DNA of 64,000 nucleotides from Symsagittifera roscoffensis (lineage: Eukaryota; Xenacoelomorpha; Acoela; Convolutidae). The position numbers and the translations under genes are program-made. The notes under the pieces were generated by a model. It was given only the letters and a program-made list of their open reading frames with translations, searched no databases and had not been told where the DNA came from. Positions within the stretch are counted from its first letter, which is position 1, and every line of letters begins with the position of its first letter. The stretch lies in the NCBI RefSeq assembly GCF_963678635.1, contig NC_087066.1, positions 62,688,282-62,752,281 on the forward strand, written 5' to 3'. Of the stretch, positions 12,256 through 23,384 are shown piece by piece.

Positions 12256-13348
12256 CATGACGGACTTGCATTCGTACCAGACCCCCGCGTATACGAAAAA
12301 TGTCGACCAGCAGCTCTTAAAGATTTTGTAGCCTCTAAACATTTACCCAGAGCAAAACCTCATTTTTCAGTTACAAAGACCAAACCAACAGGTGTAGCAG
12401 GCTCGGCAGATACAGACCAAAACAGCAGCAAAAAGCAACCCACAAATGCCAATCCGGAACTAAACGGAAAACAGTATCGATGCCCAAAAAGGACAAAAAG
12501 AAAACAATCCCGAAAAAACCACCGCCTAAAACTTTGGAACAAATCATTAGTCAAACATTAAACCGCAGGGCCTTAGGACACGACAAACTGTTCAATACGG
12601 CCTGTTCAATACCTATTCAAACTTTCCGGATTAAAATTTTGCTTGCAATACTAAGCTTGGAAGGAAAGTATTGCAAGTTTCTTTTCAAGTATAATATAAT
12701 GTTAAGAACGATTGTTTTTGGCGTAAAAAAATTCTGAAAAAACTTTATCATTTTCGCTGTCGCTTAAAGGAAATTAATCAAACAATTTCAAAATCATCCA
12801 ATCAGAAGTGATAATTAGTCATTATTTTTTTAAAATTTGGTTTCTACCTTTATTTGGAAATTGTCTATCAAAAAAACTTGAGTTTCCTGGAGTTACTTTA
12901 CAAGAAAAAGGAACAAATTATTGAAATAAATGTTGACTTTTCTTTTTTTCATAATAACTTGGACGTTTATATAGTACAAAATAGAGTTAAAATACAGAGA
13001 AAAAGTCTCTTTAGAGAAACTTTTTCAATTCAATCTAAAACAAATGATCACAACCAAACTATACCGACTAATTCCCGAAGTCCAACAAAGAAAACCAAAC
13101 TAGCGGACATACAGTTTGAGTGTGACACATCGATATAGCTCTCATCAGTCTCAGAGCCCACCAGAAAAACACCATCACCAATCAAACCGTCAGCAAAGAG
13201 ATCAGACACTAAACGAACACCGGAGGAAATGGAAAAACAGTGTCACCGCTCAACCAGAACGAGGATCGGTACGCTAACCGGAAAATTTGGCAACGCAATC
13301 CCGACCAACAGCATAGAAGACCAAGGACGTAGCAAAAATGTTATTTGT
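12256..13348 (+). other. gypsy-1 3' internal region
   Basis: This is the region between integrase and the 3' LTR. Residual coding (charged, lysine-rich) continues in another frame to about 12,560. A 94-codon open frame (12,854-13,138) has no recognisable domain and no counterpart in gypsy-2. No env-like signal peptide or membrane segment is seen here. No clear polypurine tract precedes the LTR. Confidence 0.5.
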
Positions 13349-14179
13349 TCTACCCAAATTAGCTAGGTTGCGACTTTGCGCGACCCAAATTAGCTATGTT
13401 GTGACTTTGCGCGACCCAAATTAGCTACGTTGTGACTTTGTGAGACCCAAACTAGCTATGTTGCGATTTTGCGCGAACCAAACTAGCTATGTTGCAATTT
13501 TGCTCGAACCAAATTAGCTAGGTTGCGATTTTGCGCGACCCAAATTAGCTATGTTGTGACTTTGGGCGACCCAAATTAGCTATATTGCGACATTGCGCGA
13601 TCCAAGTTAGCTATGTTGCGACTTTGTGCGTTCCATATTAGCTATGTTGCGACTTTGCGCGACCAAAATTAGCAGTTTTTCGACTTTGTGCGACAGAAGC
13701 CTTTTGCGGGATGATGGATTTTCGGTCGCAGAAAGTCAATTTCGGCGTCCCATTATTGCCGCAAGATGAGTCGCTGAACTCGCCCCGTGTTGTCGGTTCC
13801 AGAGTTTGATCTGACAGACTCCTCATATAGTTCAGGGGATGATGGATGATTCAACTCCGGTTGAAATCTCGTCACCAGTCTTTCTGGAAGCTTCTCAACC
13901 ACCACCTATGTTATCCAGTGGGTAGAAGAAGAGCATAGACAGGAAGGAGAAGAGACTAGGTCTACTGAAACTGGAATACCAAAATTACTATACATACTCA
14001 ATCTCTAGGCGCTATATAACCAGTTGGTATTAAGTACATAAATTATAGAAGTCTGTATAATACGTTATTATCTAAACCTAACTTGTTATGTAATAGTTAT
14101 TTATGAGCTTCTGACACTCACATGCTTTCGAGGTCAGATTCTAGATGAACAGACTTTCGATAACGTTAAATGAATTTAA
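13349..14179 (+). repeat. 3' LTR of gypsy-1
   Basis: It starts in the same 31-bp tandem array as the 5' LTR but with fewer units (about 13,349-13,680). Then it matches 6,440-6,926 with scattered substitutions and small indels to 14,179. The different number of repeat units and the base changes show long independent drift since insertion. Confidence 0.7.
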
Positions 14180-14264
14180 CGTCAAATGATGTATCGGAAA
14201 ACAGCGTTTATTAAATTTTGTAGCTCTGTTATTCAGCTACAAACCCACAGTTATTTCGCCAGTC

Positions 14265-14351
14265 ATGTCTTCCAGTCAGGCCGTGTCATCCAGAACTTCA
14301 GGGCGCAATAAACGCTATAAAGCTGATCAGAAAACCATTGAAGACCATTGA
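14265..14351 (+). CDS. Possible short ORF or first exon, unrecognised
   Basis: A 28-codon frame starting MSSSQAVSSRTSGRNKRYK lies just after the gypsy-1 3' LTR. The composition (Ser-rich, then basic) looks like a protein N-terminus. However, there is no good splice donor at its end, and the frame closes within a short direct repeat (ACCATTGAAGACCATTGAAG). It could equally be chance. I do not assign a function. Confidence 0.15.
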   Translation: MSSSQAVSSRTSGRNKRYKADQKTIEDH

Positions 14352-15631
14352 AGAAAGGGTGGATCATTGTTTTCGGGTCTTAAATGTCCCTAACAAAATT
14401 GTTTAAATAACAGAGCTCAAAAAAAGTTCGCTTTCATTGAAGTGTTTTCAAACTGATTGTGAATGATTCAAATAAGGTAAAAAAAAAGTTGAGATCAGAA
14501 TCAAATTATTATCGTCAGCATTTTTATTCCGACCAAAGAAGAAGGGGTGGATCTTTGTTTTCGGGTGTTTTTTTTGTTTTCCGCGCAAAATTAGGAACCA
14601 AAAAAAAAATCATACTAGCTTGAGTGATATGTCATATTAACGCCCTTTCAGTCGTAAATCGAACGATATCATAACATTTCCAAAAAAATTCCCGTGTCGA
14701 GAAGAACCGGTTTAAAACTTTTCACTTCTCATTTCGAGCAAGTAAAGCAAGCGAGCAGGCTTATTGTAGAAGCATAGTCGCAGAATATTATAAAATAAGC
14801 TATGAATTTTTTATTCCAACCCTGAAAAATCCAGTATAACTAGTTCTCGAACTTTTCTAGTGCAATCTTGCGCATAAAAAAAAAAACTTTTTTTTCTTCA
14901 AATTTTTTCAATTTTTTTTCGCAATTTCTTTAGTCATTTATCAAGGAATTCTGCTCTCTTTCCATATGCATATGTTAGCTTGAACATCGAAAATTCCGAA
15001 AATCTTGTCTTTCTTTTAGATCTTTTTCTCTCACAACGAACAATAAAAATTACACTTTTGTAAAAACAAACGTCTTTTTTGTAGATTTTTAAAAAAATGT
15101 TCGAAACATGCTGAGCTACTTGCACAGCAACAGGCTGTTCGTGTAGTTGTTTTTTTTTGTATTTCGTGTATATTGTTAATTAAATCTTGATTAAATTTTG
15201 AATGCAGCTAACTGAGTTCAACTTGTTGGCACGGAAGATCAATCTGAGATGTTAAATAATTCAGGCTCAGCTACAAAAAATATATATAAAAACAGTTTTG
15301 TATGATTGTAAATTCCGAATTTTTAAACTATTTATGGAGTGTTGATGGAAGGAAGAAAAGGTAATTAAATGTTCAACGCTTATGATTTGAGAAGAACGGA
15401 AATTTGATTTGGTGACGAAACGACCTACATCACACTGCAATCAAAAGCACTAAATTTATCATAAGCTCTGTTTTAAATTGGAGGATAGTTTCATGACAGA
15501 AGGAATGAATACACGAAACTACAATTTAATATCATGAAGTTCATAAGAGATACGTGTTAGAACCATTTTATACAGTTTGAAGAATGTTGAGAAGTTCAAA
15601 TTGTTTGAGCATTCGGTCTTTCGGTCTTGTC
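14352..15631. other. AT-rich intergenic DNA, no gene seen
   Basis: Long A and T runs, no ORF with gene character, and no RNA gene recognised. Confidence 0.5.
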
Positions 15632-16070
15632 CAGGGGCGGATCTAGGATTTTCTCGAGGGGGGGGGGGGGGGGGGGGCGGATTTTCAAAAAATTTTCAAA
15701 AATTTTGTCGAGCTTTTTTTTAAGTCGACCGAATTGATTTTTCGAGCCCTCCGTAAGCACTGTTTAGTCCCTGTTTCGGCCAAATTTTCTGCGCCGCAGG
15801 CAAAACTTTGAAAAACAGTCAAAAAAGAAGTTTATAGGCTATTTTTTGGAAATTTTTGACCAAAAAATCGCGTTTTTTCGGCGCGCGCTCCCCCTCAAAA
15901 TTAGTATATATTTGCGCCAAAGGCGCTTTTAGAAAAATTTTAAGGTCGGTCGGCCAAAAATGGATTTCTTAAAAATTACCAAAGGGGGGACCCTTTTGGT
16001 CGGCAGAGGGTCGAATCCCCAGGGGGGGGGGGTGTGGGGCGTCAGCCCTTTTGTTTTAAATCCGCCCCTG
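15632..16070. mobile_element. Non-autonomous hAT-type MITE with perfect 8-bp TSD
   Basis: The 439-bp element begins CAGGGGCGGAT and ends ATCCGCCCCTG, perfect 11-bp terminal inverted repeats. It is flanked by identical 8-bp duplications GTCTTGTC (15,624-15,631 and 16,071-16,078). The 8-bp duplication and CAG...CTG ends are typical of the hAT superfamily. There is no transposase. It holds a run of 20 G (15,658-15,677) and another of about 11 G (16,022-16,032). Confidence 0.9.
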
Positions 16071-16989
16071 GTCTTGTCCTCGTTAATTTTTTTTTATTTA
16101 ACTAGCTTATCAGACACGCATCAAAAAATTGGCAACCTTAAGCCGGACATTTTTTCTTTAGATAAGTCATCAAAAAGAAACTGAATAAAATTGTGGCCTT
16201 TGTGTCAAGACGCAAGTAGGGGATAAAAATCATAATAAATCCAAGGTACTCTTTAATGTTCGATCCAAGAGCTAGCTGTAGGTTTCTGATATTGTTGCCA
16301 GTTTGACATTGAGTTAGTAACAAAGTTATTGTTTTATGAATGAATCAAGAACTTATGGTGGAAATAGTTTTACTTCTAATTAAATGCAATCGACGCCAAA
16401 AAACTCTAAATTTTTGTCACAATCTTAAGCAATTAATTTATAATTTTGTTACTAGATAAAAATGTGTCTTCAGAGCGTAGTTTTTGAGCATGTGTTCGTC
16501 TTCTTTTTGTTTCTCCAGGTTTTGATTTTTAATTTAACTTCTTGTATCTGATCCAAAATCGGCTGATGGAATTGGCGAACAAGTACCACTAATGTAATCA
16601 CATTCACCAGGCTGAAAAAAAATCTAGATTAAAGAGCTTGATTTTGATTTTGATATCATTTTTTCCCAAAAACTAAATCAAAGATAGAAGCCAAAGCGAT
16701 AAACTTTTGTAAACACAACAGGCAATGCAATTAATGTTTTCTGCAAAAATTGCTCATATATCATTAATCATTGTTGGCAGTTTTATATAAAAATTGGTGC
16801 CTTTTCTGCTACTATATGCCGCAATTTAGAATGCAAGCAACAAACTCGAGCGTTTAACAACCCGAAAAATAAAACATTTTAAGGACTAGTTAGTGGGAGT
16901 GGAAAGAAAGTATCGCGACATTGGAAGCTAGCAATTAAAAGCTTGCTTCATTTTGCTGCACCGGAGTCGAAAGTTTTAACCTAATTTGA
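16071..16989. other. AT-rich intergenic DNA, no gene seen
   Basis: Only short incidental frames. No RNA gene or array recognised. Confidence 0.45.
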
Positions 16990-17430
16990 AACAAGACCCT
17001 ATGCGACTCATGCTTCGATCCCATTCGACCAATGGCTCGACTCTTTCGACCCATATTCGACCCTGGTCGAGAACCATGATTCAACGCTGTTTGACCATGA
17101 TTGGACCAATATAGACCGAACTATAACAGTACTAAATAAGGATAGCTGGTTGCTGTGCAAGTAGCACAGAGTATTCACACCATATTCATTGAAAAAACTA
17201 CGAAATTTTTTCTCAAATTGCGTCGTTCTTCGTATTTTTTGTGTCCTCAGTGAATCTAAACGAAAGCCTAGAATAGCAAAAGTTAATTGAGTACTTTTTG
17301 ACAACAGTTTTCTAACATCTAATAAATACTAAAGCAAAACAAAATTTCTGAGCTTTTGGAACATTTCTTGCTCGTTCTGAAACTTTTTTTTGCTGAAAGC
17401 GCTTAAAGTTTTTTTTAAAAGCTGTTGTCT
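16990..17430. repeat. Dispersed repeat A, copy 1
   Basis: A TTCGACCC-rich degenerate array (about 16,999-17,110) is followed by a non-coding stretch with GGTTGCTGT, AAATTGCGTCGTTCTT, TTTCTAACATCTAATA and CTGAGCTTTT in order. The same series recurs at 18,240-18,790 in the same orientation, so this is a diverged interspersed repeat of unknown class. Weak similarity also exists near 26,975-27,160. Confidence 0.6.
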
Positions 17431-18239
17431 GAAAACCTACTCGTCAGTTTATTAACTCTCAATAAGCACCACAAGGCCACAAGCTGAAATTGGTCTTTGT
17501 TAATTTGATATCAGTATAAACTAGTTCGAAAAAAAATCCAGCTAAAAACGAGTTTCTTTTGCTTGGCCAAAACAAACCCATCCCGGCCTGATTTCTTTCA
17601 AATTCATAACAACCGAATTAAAATCAAAGAATGCGATTTTTTTTTGTCTTTTGTTCATCTGTATTGAGAAATTTCTCAATAAAGGGCAAAAACGCCAGCG
17701 TTAATAGATACTACTCGGTCAAATGATTCTAGGTTAAAATCTTGCAAGTTAAAAAAAAACGACATCACATTATGAGGACAAGATATTCTATCGACAAATT
17801 TCTCTTCAGTGTAATCACAGTTAAAAACAAACACTTAAAAAACCCAGTGAATGTTGTTAAACTCAGAGACAGTTTTCCTGCAGAAAACTCTAGACAAAAA
17901 ATTAAAAATTATCAAAAGACCTCATCAAATTCACGTAAAAGTAAAACATTTTAATTAAATTCAATTTATACATTTTTTAAGTAGAAGATTCGACTAATAT
18001 AGGATTTATTTTTTGATTTAAAGCCATAACCAGCGCAATAAAAACGTATTAACACTGAACTTTTATGCAATTTGAATCCGTGAACAGTCTTGAAAGCCAG
18101 GAAATTGAGAAAAATTCGCTTTTACACGCCCAATTTTAGCCGGAAATCAAATTTTTAAAACTGGCTTTTGGGGACTTTTATGGCCACTCGAACCACGAAA
18201 AAAAAAACTTCAATACGATATATTACTCAACCCAGACCG
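17431..18239. other. AT-rich spacer between two repeat A copies
   Basis: No gene is seen. A lysine-rich 70-codon frame at 17,742-17,954 reflects A-richness only. Confidence 0.45.
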
Positions 18240-18790
18240 ATGGTTGCTTGTTTATTTGACTTTGAGTAGACTCATGCTTCGACCGCATTAGACCAAGGAA
18301 TTGACCCAGTTCGACCAATGGCTCGACCCTATTCAACCGTTGGTTTGACTTCGTTCGACTCATGATCCGACCCTTTTCTACCCCCGGGTCGACTCTTTTG
18401 ACCCATGATTCAACGCTGTTTGCCCATGATTCGAACAAATTCGACCAAGCATTGACAATACTGAATAAGGATTGTTGGTTGCTGTTCACACCATATTCAC
18501 AAATCAAAAATCAAAAAACACAAAAAAGAATGTTTTTTTTTTCAAATTGCGTCGTTCTTTGTGTTTTTTGCGTCATCAGTGAATATAAACGAAAGTCTAG
18601 AATTTCGTAGCAAAATTTAATGATTTCGTTTGACAAAAATTTTCTAACATCTAATACTAAAATACTAAAACAAAAATCAAAATAAATTCTGAGCTTTTGA
18701 AAAAAAAAATTCAAATCTTTTGCGGACATTTTCTTGCACGTTCTGATTTTTTTTGCAAGACCGCGCTTAAAAGTTTTTGTTTAAATTTTA
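18240..18790. repeat. Dispersed repeat A, copy 2
   Basis: Same order of landmarks as at 16,990-17,430, including the TTCGACC-rich array (about 18,246-18,450) and AAATTGCGTCGTTCTTTG. Diverged from copy 1. Confidence 0.6.
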
Positions 18791-19249
18791 CTAATAAATT
18801 AAAATTTTATTGGGACAACTTGTTGAATTGATTTAGTGTCATTCGAATCAGGGCTGCAAAGACTTTAATATGATATAAGACTTGTCAAACAATACTTAAT
18901 AATATGCTAAGCACAATATGTTGAAGTGTTTATTGGCAAATAGTAAAATAAACAAGACTGCTTGTATCAAGGCGAAGCCCTGAATGTTCCGACTGCCTTT
19001 TGAGGTTTATGGAGCAGTAATAACATTAAAAAATTGAATGAAATAAAAAATGAAAAAAAAATTCTAAAATTTGAAATTTTTTATGAAAATCATCCCGCCA
19101 CACGCCATATAAAGTACAAAAGGATAGATTTCGCTCCTTGTAACAAATCAATTATGGCAATTGAAGTTCTTTCAGACAATTTGGAACGATTTTAAGACGG
19201 ATTAAATCTCCTCTTACGCGTTAAAAGCGCGAAATATGTCGCCCGTTAA
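18791..19249. other. AT-rich intergenic DNA, no gene seen
   Basis: No ORF or structured feature recognised. Confidence 0.45.
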
Positions 19250-19480
19250 TTGTCCCAAACTGGCCAAAATGGCAATTTTTAAACCCCCATAACTTTACGA
19301 AAAATGATCACTGGCGAAATATCTTTTCAAATTTGAGCTCAGGACAACAATTCCTTTTGAGTAATATTTAAAATATTCTGTCAAAAATGGCTAGTTAAAA
19401 AGTCGAAATTTGTCTGAAGAAAAAAAACCCACCCGAGCACAAATAATCCGTTACTTTCGTATCGAAAGTCGGAACAAAAC
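19250..19480. repeat. Dispersed repeat B, left copy
   Basis: This stretch (GGCCAAAATGGCAATTT ... CGAGCACAAATAATCCGTTAC) matches 26,705-26,925 in the same orientation with scattered changes. The two copies flank the gypsy-2 region. They might be remnants of one older element into which gypsy-2 landed, or independent copies of an interspersed repeat. Confidence 0.65.
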
Positions 19481-20023
19481 GTCAAAATGGAATTACTCAT
19501 GAGAAAAGAATCGAATGGCGGAGAATTGAATTAGCCAATCAGAATTACCATTCAACAGAGAAGCGAAGCGGAGAATCGAGCAACTAGCAAAACTAACCAA
19601 AGATAGCTAGGAAATCTAGAAAAAAATTGAAAGCACTAGGATATTTTTTGGCTTATTACTTGTTAAGCAGAATCACTAGAATCACTTGATCGTTTTTCCC
19701 ATAACAAATTCATTTTTTTTAGCTTTTCCGACACTTTTCATCTTGAGGTGCACACTACGCCTGGGACCTCAAAAGTCTTAGATTCGAATCTAATCTTTTA
19801 TCACATTAAACTTTTTCTTACGATTTATTCACAATGTAATAAACTTGATTACAGAGGAGAAGCTGCCTTTCGCAAACACAATCGAGGAAACTAAAAAAAG
19901 ATATCTGAACAGGCAAAACAAAAAGAAACCAGGAAAAAAAAAACAAAAAAAATAAAATTACACCATTAGAAAAAAATTTGAACTTCCATTTTGAGACTAG
20001 CAAGATCACATTAATAGATATAT
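19481..20023. other. Intergenic DNA, no gene seen
   Basis: A GATTCGAATC motif near 19,781 resembles a tRNA B box and is followed by TTTT, but no matching A box or cloverleaf could be built. No ORF of note. Confidence 0.45.
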
Positions 20024-20740
20024 TCTTCTTATATTATTGACCGATTCCTTTTTTATAGAAATCGCCGGCGCTGTTGAAGCTGGTTTTCCACTATATGTAT
20101 TGTATGCGCGCTCACCACGTTCATACGATAATGCGATCCTGTAGACTTCCTCTGGTAACTTTGTTGATCGTGATAATTCTCGTTGGCACTCCTATTCCCG
20201 CATATTCATTATGAAAAAATCACGAACATTTTCGGCCGCATTTGCAAAATCACATCTGCCTGCTAGGGCGCTTAATTCCGCGTGGAATTTCTCGAACGTT
20301 TCATTCTCACGTTGTTTTCGTCCGTATAAAAGTCCCCTTTCATGAGTTACCTTCCGCTCACGTTGAAAAACATCTTGCATCTCGTCAAGGACCCGTGGGT
20401 AACGTACCGTTTTAACATTAGCCGCCGATTTTTGTGCTTTGAATAACCTTTGCGCTTCGTCTCCAATACAAAGGTATACATTAGACTTTAACTTCTTTTC
20501 CGAATAGGGACGGTTTTTTCCATTGACCTCCTCAGGCAACGCTGTGATAGCCGCCGCATTTAAAGTACTCGCAAATTAGAAATCATCGGGATCAATGTCG
20601 TATTTTGCTATCATCCCCCAGTGAAATTTAACTATCCACTCCTCCCAGTACACTGGAGGTTCCGGTGTTCGTGCATCCCAAAATGCTATTATATTAAGTG
20701 GATTTTTCCCCCCGCCTTTTTTCTCTGCTGACTGCGCCAT
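20024..20740 (-). pseudogene. Truncated gag of a second gypsy-2 copy
   Basis: The start is MAQSAEKKGGGKNPLNIIAF at 20,740. After an in-frame TAA (following a DPDDF-like motif) the same frame continues through a capsid region (RYPRVLDEMQDVFQRERKV, FEKFHAELSALAGRCDF) to a TAG after NMRE. It then runs a further ~60 codons and is cut off at 20,024 in the basic linker before the zinc knuckles. It is near-identical to 25,735-26,447 apart from small indels. It lies immediately downstream, on the minus strand, of the 3' end of the complete gypsy-2 copy. Confidence 0.75.
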
Positions 20741-20889
20741 GTTGAAGTTCGTAAATGTATCATGTCGAAAAAGGTTTGTTTGTTAAGTTTAATTGTAGGC
20801 AACTGTTAGGCATCAAATCGAAATCTTACTGCACTGTCCTATTTCAGATCACATCGGACATTAGAGATCGCAAGGTCACGACAGCAGGT

Positions 20890-21132
20890 CCCCAGACAGA
20901 AGGAACAAATTGATAGAACTTACATAAACTCAAAACTGGTCCCTATCTCATTCGGGCAACCACGAATAAATTTTAGAGCGTAGATATAAAATTTATCAAC
21001 TCATTGTTTCTTTTGCTATACGTTCATGTTACTAGTTAAGTTTTGGTTTAAATTCAGTTTTTAGGCACACCTGCCAAACCTCTCTTAAGATTTCTTAGTT
21101 TGTCATCACTTGTGCTCTATTCGATGGATCAT
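20890..21132 (-). repeat. Candidate LTR of gypsy-2
   Basis: On the minus strand it lies between the purine tract at 21,133-21,145 and the leader of the next gag. Part of it (about 20,890-20,950, ending in a GGTCCCTATCTCA-like segment) is repeated near 26,580-26,700 upstream of the first gag, where a short piece is duplicated. Exact ends and a primer-binding site could not be fixed. Confidence 0.35.
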
Positions 21133-21369
21133 AACTCCCCCCATTTTGTCAACTCCGCGTTTCTGTCGCGTCGATTTTCTCGTCGCTGCCTCGCCTTTTC
21201 TTCGTTTTCCACCGACGGTTCTCGGTGATATCTCACTGTCCGTTCCCGACGTTACATTTTCTCCCCCGCTCGCCGTAATCCTCACCGGTTCGTTCCTTTC
21301 AATTTCCCACTCGCTATCTTCGTCGTCCTCGCTCTCGTCCGCACTGTATTCTACTGTACGGTGTTTCAT
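21106..21369 (-). CDS. Acidic/basic 87-aa ORF after gypsy-2 integrase
   Basis: It starts MKHRTVEYSADESEDDEDSE; the ATG overlaps the integrase stop as ATGA. The N-terminal third is very acidic and the rest basic (GKRRKGEAATRKSTRQKRG). Its last codons overlap the purine tract that would prime plus-strand DNA. It could be a small accessory protein or a +/-1 extension of the integrase tail. No known domain was recognised. gypsy-1 has no counterpart. Confidence 0.35.
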   Translation of the reverse strand: MKHRTVEYSADESEDDEDSEWEIERNEPVRITASGGENVTSGTDSEISPRTVGGKRRKGEAATRKSTRQKRGVDKMGGVMIHRIEHK

Positions 21370-23330
21370 TGCGCGTTTTCCATCTCGACTCGATCTTTTT
21401 CAGCTCTTCTTTTACACTTTGTGGGCTCACTTGGGTCCGGGGTACTTTTTTCACTTTTACTAGGACCTGGGGTGCACGCATCACTTCTATCCTCAATTAG
21501 GCTTTCTTCAGCCGCCGATCTAAAAGAAACACCACTTCGCCTTAGTAACGACCCTTTTTTCATTTGCACCGTATGCTTAGATAATTTTTCAATTTGCAAT
21601 GGTAAACGTTTATACCTTCTTGGGTCCTTCGGATCCGTTTTTCCAGTCCTTTGGTAGACTGTCGTTGAGCTGATCTTATGCCTTTTGAGCCATGCTAGAG
21701 CTTTAGGTACAGGTCTTACTTCCTTGGGATCAGCTACTTCCTGAGCCTTGGGATCCGTTTCGGCTACTTCCTCGTCATGCAAAATGATTGGAGTTTTCCT
21801 ATTCTCTGGGGCGTATACCAAATTGCTCCTATTCTCCCAATCTAGGGTTAGCTCTACATCCGGAAGATTTCCCGCCTTGTCTAAACAAGATAACTTCTGA
21901 TTAACAAGATTGTTCCAATTTAGATTTTTCAATAATGGTTTTTTCGTTAAATTTTGCAGAGCCGTATTCGCTTCTCTTCCATGATAGGCTTCAAAAGGCG
22001 TTATCTTAGTCTTAGAATGTGGCACAAAACGTAACGCGCTGAGCGCACGGGATATCATTACTCCAAACTTATAGTTTTTATTTTCCTGGAGATAAGCTAG
22101 CACGTAATTTTTTATCGACCCAATTGTTCGTTCGACCATTCCCGTCGCGCGATGGTCCTTAACCGGAGATTTAATGAGTTCAATACCTTCGTAGTTACAG
22201 AAATTTTGAATTTCATTCGAGAAAAACCCAGTGGCTTGATCCATATGCAACTTCCTCGGGTGTCCATGAGTATTTATGTACTTTCTTAGGAACTTCAATA
22301 CATTTTTAGACTTGTTACTTGAACAGACATACGCCGACGGCCAATGCAAAAAAGTGTCTACCGCTACAAATACATACTTCTTCCGACCTTTTACGTAATT
22401 GACTGGGCCCCAGAAATCTAATTGGACCAAATCATTCGGTTCCTTAGTCACATAAGTTTCCCCCATGTCACTTTTTGGAATATCTGGTTTAAGATTTTTA
22501 CCTGCTTCTAAGCAGCTTTTGCAGTATTTTGCTGTAGCGGCGATGTTCCTGTGCATAATTGGTATCCACACATCTTTTGCGGCTGCAAAGATTTTGTCAC
22601 GTCCATGATGGTTGAAGTGTAGACGATTGAGAACTGCTGATGACATATACTTCGGTATGGCTAACCGGGCGTCCATCCACAGGCAATTTTCACGTACGGC
22701 AAAGTCATTGTAGTGTTGAGCGTAGTATTGTCCCAGTCTTGTTATGATCTCCTTGGCTCGTGGGTTCTTGTCTCTTATTGTATCCCTGAAGGTTTTCATA
22801 ATTGGATCTTTTTCTATATTTGCTTCTATCAATTTCAAACTCAGGACCTCCGGGTGTTCAATCTTTTTAACGATTTTACTGTCTGATGGCACTATAGAGT
22901 AAATCCATTTGTCACTCTGTACAAGTGGGTAGGATAACCCGGGGAACTGGTGGGGAAACGAGATGATCGTGTTTAACTTTTTAGAATTAGTCTGTTGTTT
23001 AGCAAATTTTTCAGGTGGTATTAGTTCAATATCTGAATCCGAACTGACACTGGGTGGTTGATTTAACCGATTAATTACAACGTTGAGGTTTACATCTCCA
23101 GAGTTGGTCGATGTGTTAACAATGGCGGAAGTTGGTGGTTCATTTTTTTCAGGCGAATGAATCATGTTTTTATAATTTAAATTACTCAAATTACTCAAAA
23201 ATGAAGGCTTGGAACTGGAATTTACGTATTGAGAACAACGTCTGAATTTTTTTCTTCGGTATTTGCATATTTCCGCCGGTATGCAAATATCTCGATGCTG
23301 ATTGGTTAACCGCCGGTTGCATGTAAACAC
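21366..23330 (-). CDS. gypsy-2 integrase-containing ORF, 654 codons
   Basis: This is the only long open stretch of gypsy-2. After an N-terminal part of unclear origin it shows the HHCC finger (HFNHHGRD, then CKSCLEAG), the integrase core with QLDFWGPV, HMDQATGFF (second aspartate) and MVERTIGSIK (glutamate), then TPFEAYHGREANTALQNL and a lysine-rich, Pro/Ser-rich tail. Integrase would insert the cDNA into host DNA. The first ~40 codons overlap an octamer-rich segment that looks foreign and separates it from RNase H by a frameshift. So this was once part of one Pol and is now a fragment; its start codon is probably accidental. Confidence 0.75.
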   Translation of the reverse strand: MFTCNRRLTNQHRDICIPAEICKYRRKKFRRCSQYVNSSSKPSFLSNLSNLNYKNMIHSPEKNEPPTSAIVNTSTNSGDVNLNVVINRLNQPPSVSSDSDIELIPPEKFAKQQTNSKKLNTIISFPHQFPGLSYPLVQSDKWIYSIVPSDSKIVKKIEHPEVLSLKLIEANIEKDPIMKTFRDTIRDKNPRAKEIITRLGQYYAQHYNDFAVRENCLWMDARLAIPKYMSSAVLNRLHFNHHGRDKIFAAAKDVWIPIMHRNIAATAKYCKSCLEAGKNLKPDIPKSDMGETYVTKEPNDLVQLDFWGPVNYVKGRKKYVFVAVDTFLHWPSAYVCSSNKSKNVLKFLRKYINTHGHPRKLHMDQATGFFSNEIQNFCNYEGIELIKSPVKDHRATGMVERTIGSIKNYVLAYLQENKNYKFGVMISRALSALRFVPHSKTKITPFEAYHGREANTALQNLTKKPLLKNLNWNNLVNQKLSCLDKAGNLPDVELTLDWENRSNLVYAPENRKTPIILHDEEVAETDPKAQEVADPKEVRPVPKALAWLKRHKISSTTVYQRTGKTDPKDPRRYKRLPLQIEKLSKHTVQMKKGSLLRRSGVSFRSAAEESLIEDRSDACTPGPSKSEKSTPDPSEPTKCKRRAEKDRVEMENAQ

Positions 23331-23371
23331 GCCCTCTGTTGAGCGTTTGTGCTCACGGTGAATATTTGCAT
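23261..23371. promoter_or_regulatory. Cluster of three octamer motifs and a CCAAT box inside gypsy-2
   Basis: ATTTGCAT or its complement occurs at 23,261-23,268, 23,281-23,288 (inverted) and 23,364-23,371, with ATTGG at 23,301-23,305. The first two form a spaced palindrome. ATTTGCAT and CCAAT together are typical of histone-type promoters in animals. The location, at the RNase H/integrase break, suggests an inserted fragment. Regulatory activity is inference. Confidence 0.3.
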
Positions 23372-23384
23372 ATTCATCTTTTCT

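Larger units (their letters stand above)
5828..14179 (+). mobile_element. Decayed Ty3/gypsy-type LTR retrotransposon (gypsy-1)
   Basis: The order on the + strand is LTR, gag with two zinc knuckles, aspartic protease, RT, RNase H, integrase, a non-coding 3' part, LTR. The integrase-last order and the protein motifs place it with Ty3/gypsy. Stops and frameshifts occur throughout, and the two LTRs have diverged visibly, so this is an old copy. It is the same family type as gypsy-2 on the opposite strand: both Gags begin MAQ...KNPL and share an FW...PP..W..W pattern. The exact outer ends are uncertain because both LTRs start in a variable tandem array. Confidence 0.85.

Noticed and set aside
12854-13138. 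Accessory or env gene of gypsy-1
   Set aside because: The 94-codon frame lacks a signal peptide, membrane segment or homologue in gypsy-2.
19740-19810. Possible tRNA gene (GATTCGAATC followed by TTTT)
   Set aside because: No A box at a proper distance and no cloverleaf could be drawn.
21110-21463. 117-codon + strand frame opposite gypsy-2 integrase
   Set aside because: Shadow of the coding strand of the integrase ORF and the acidic ORF.
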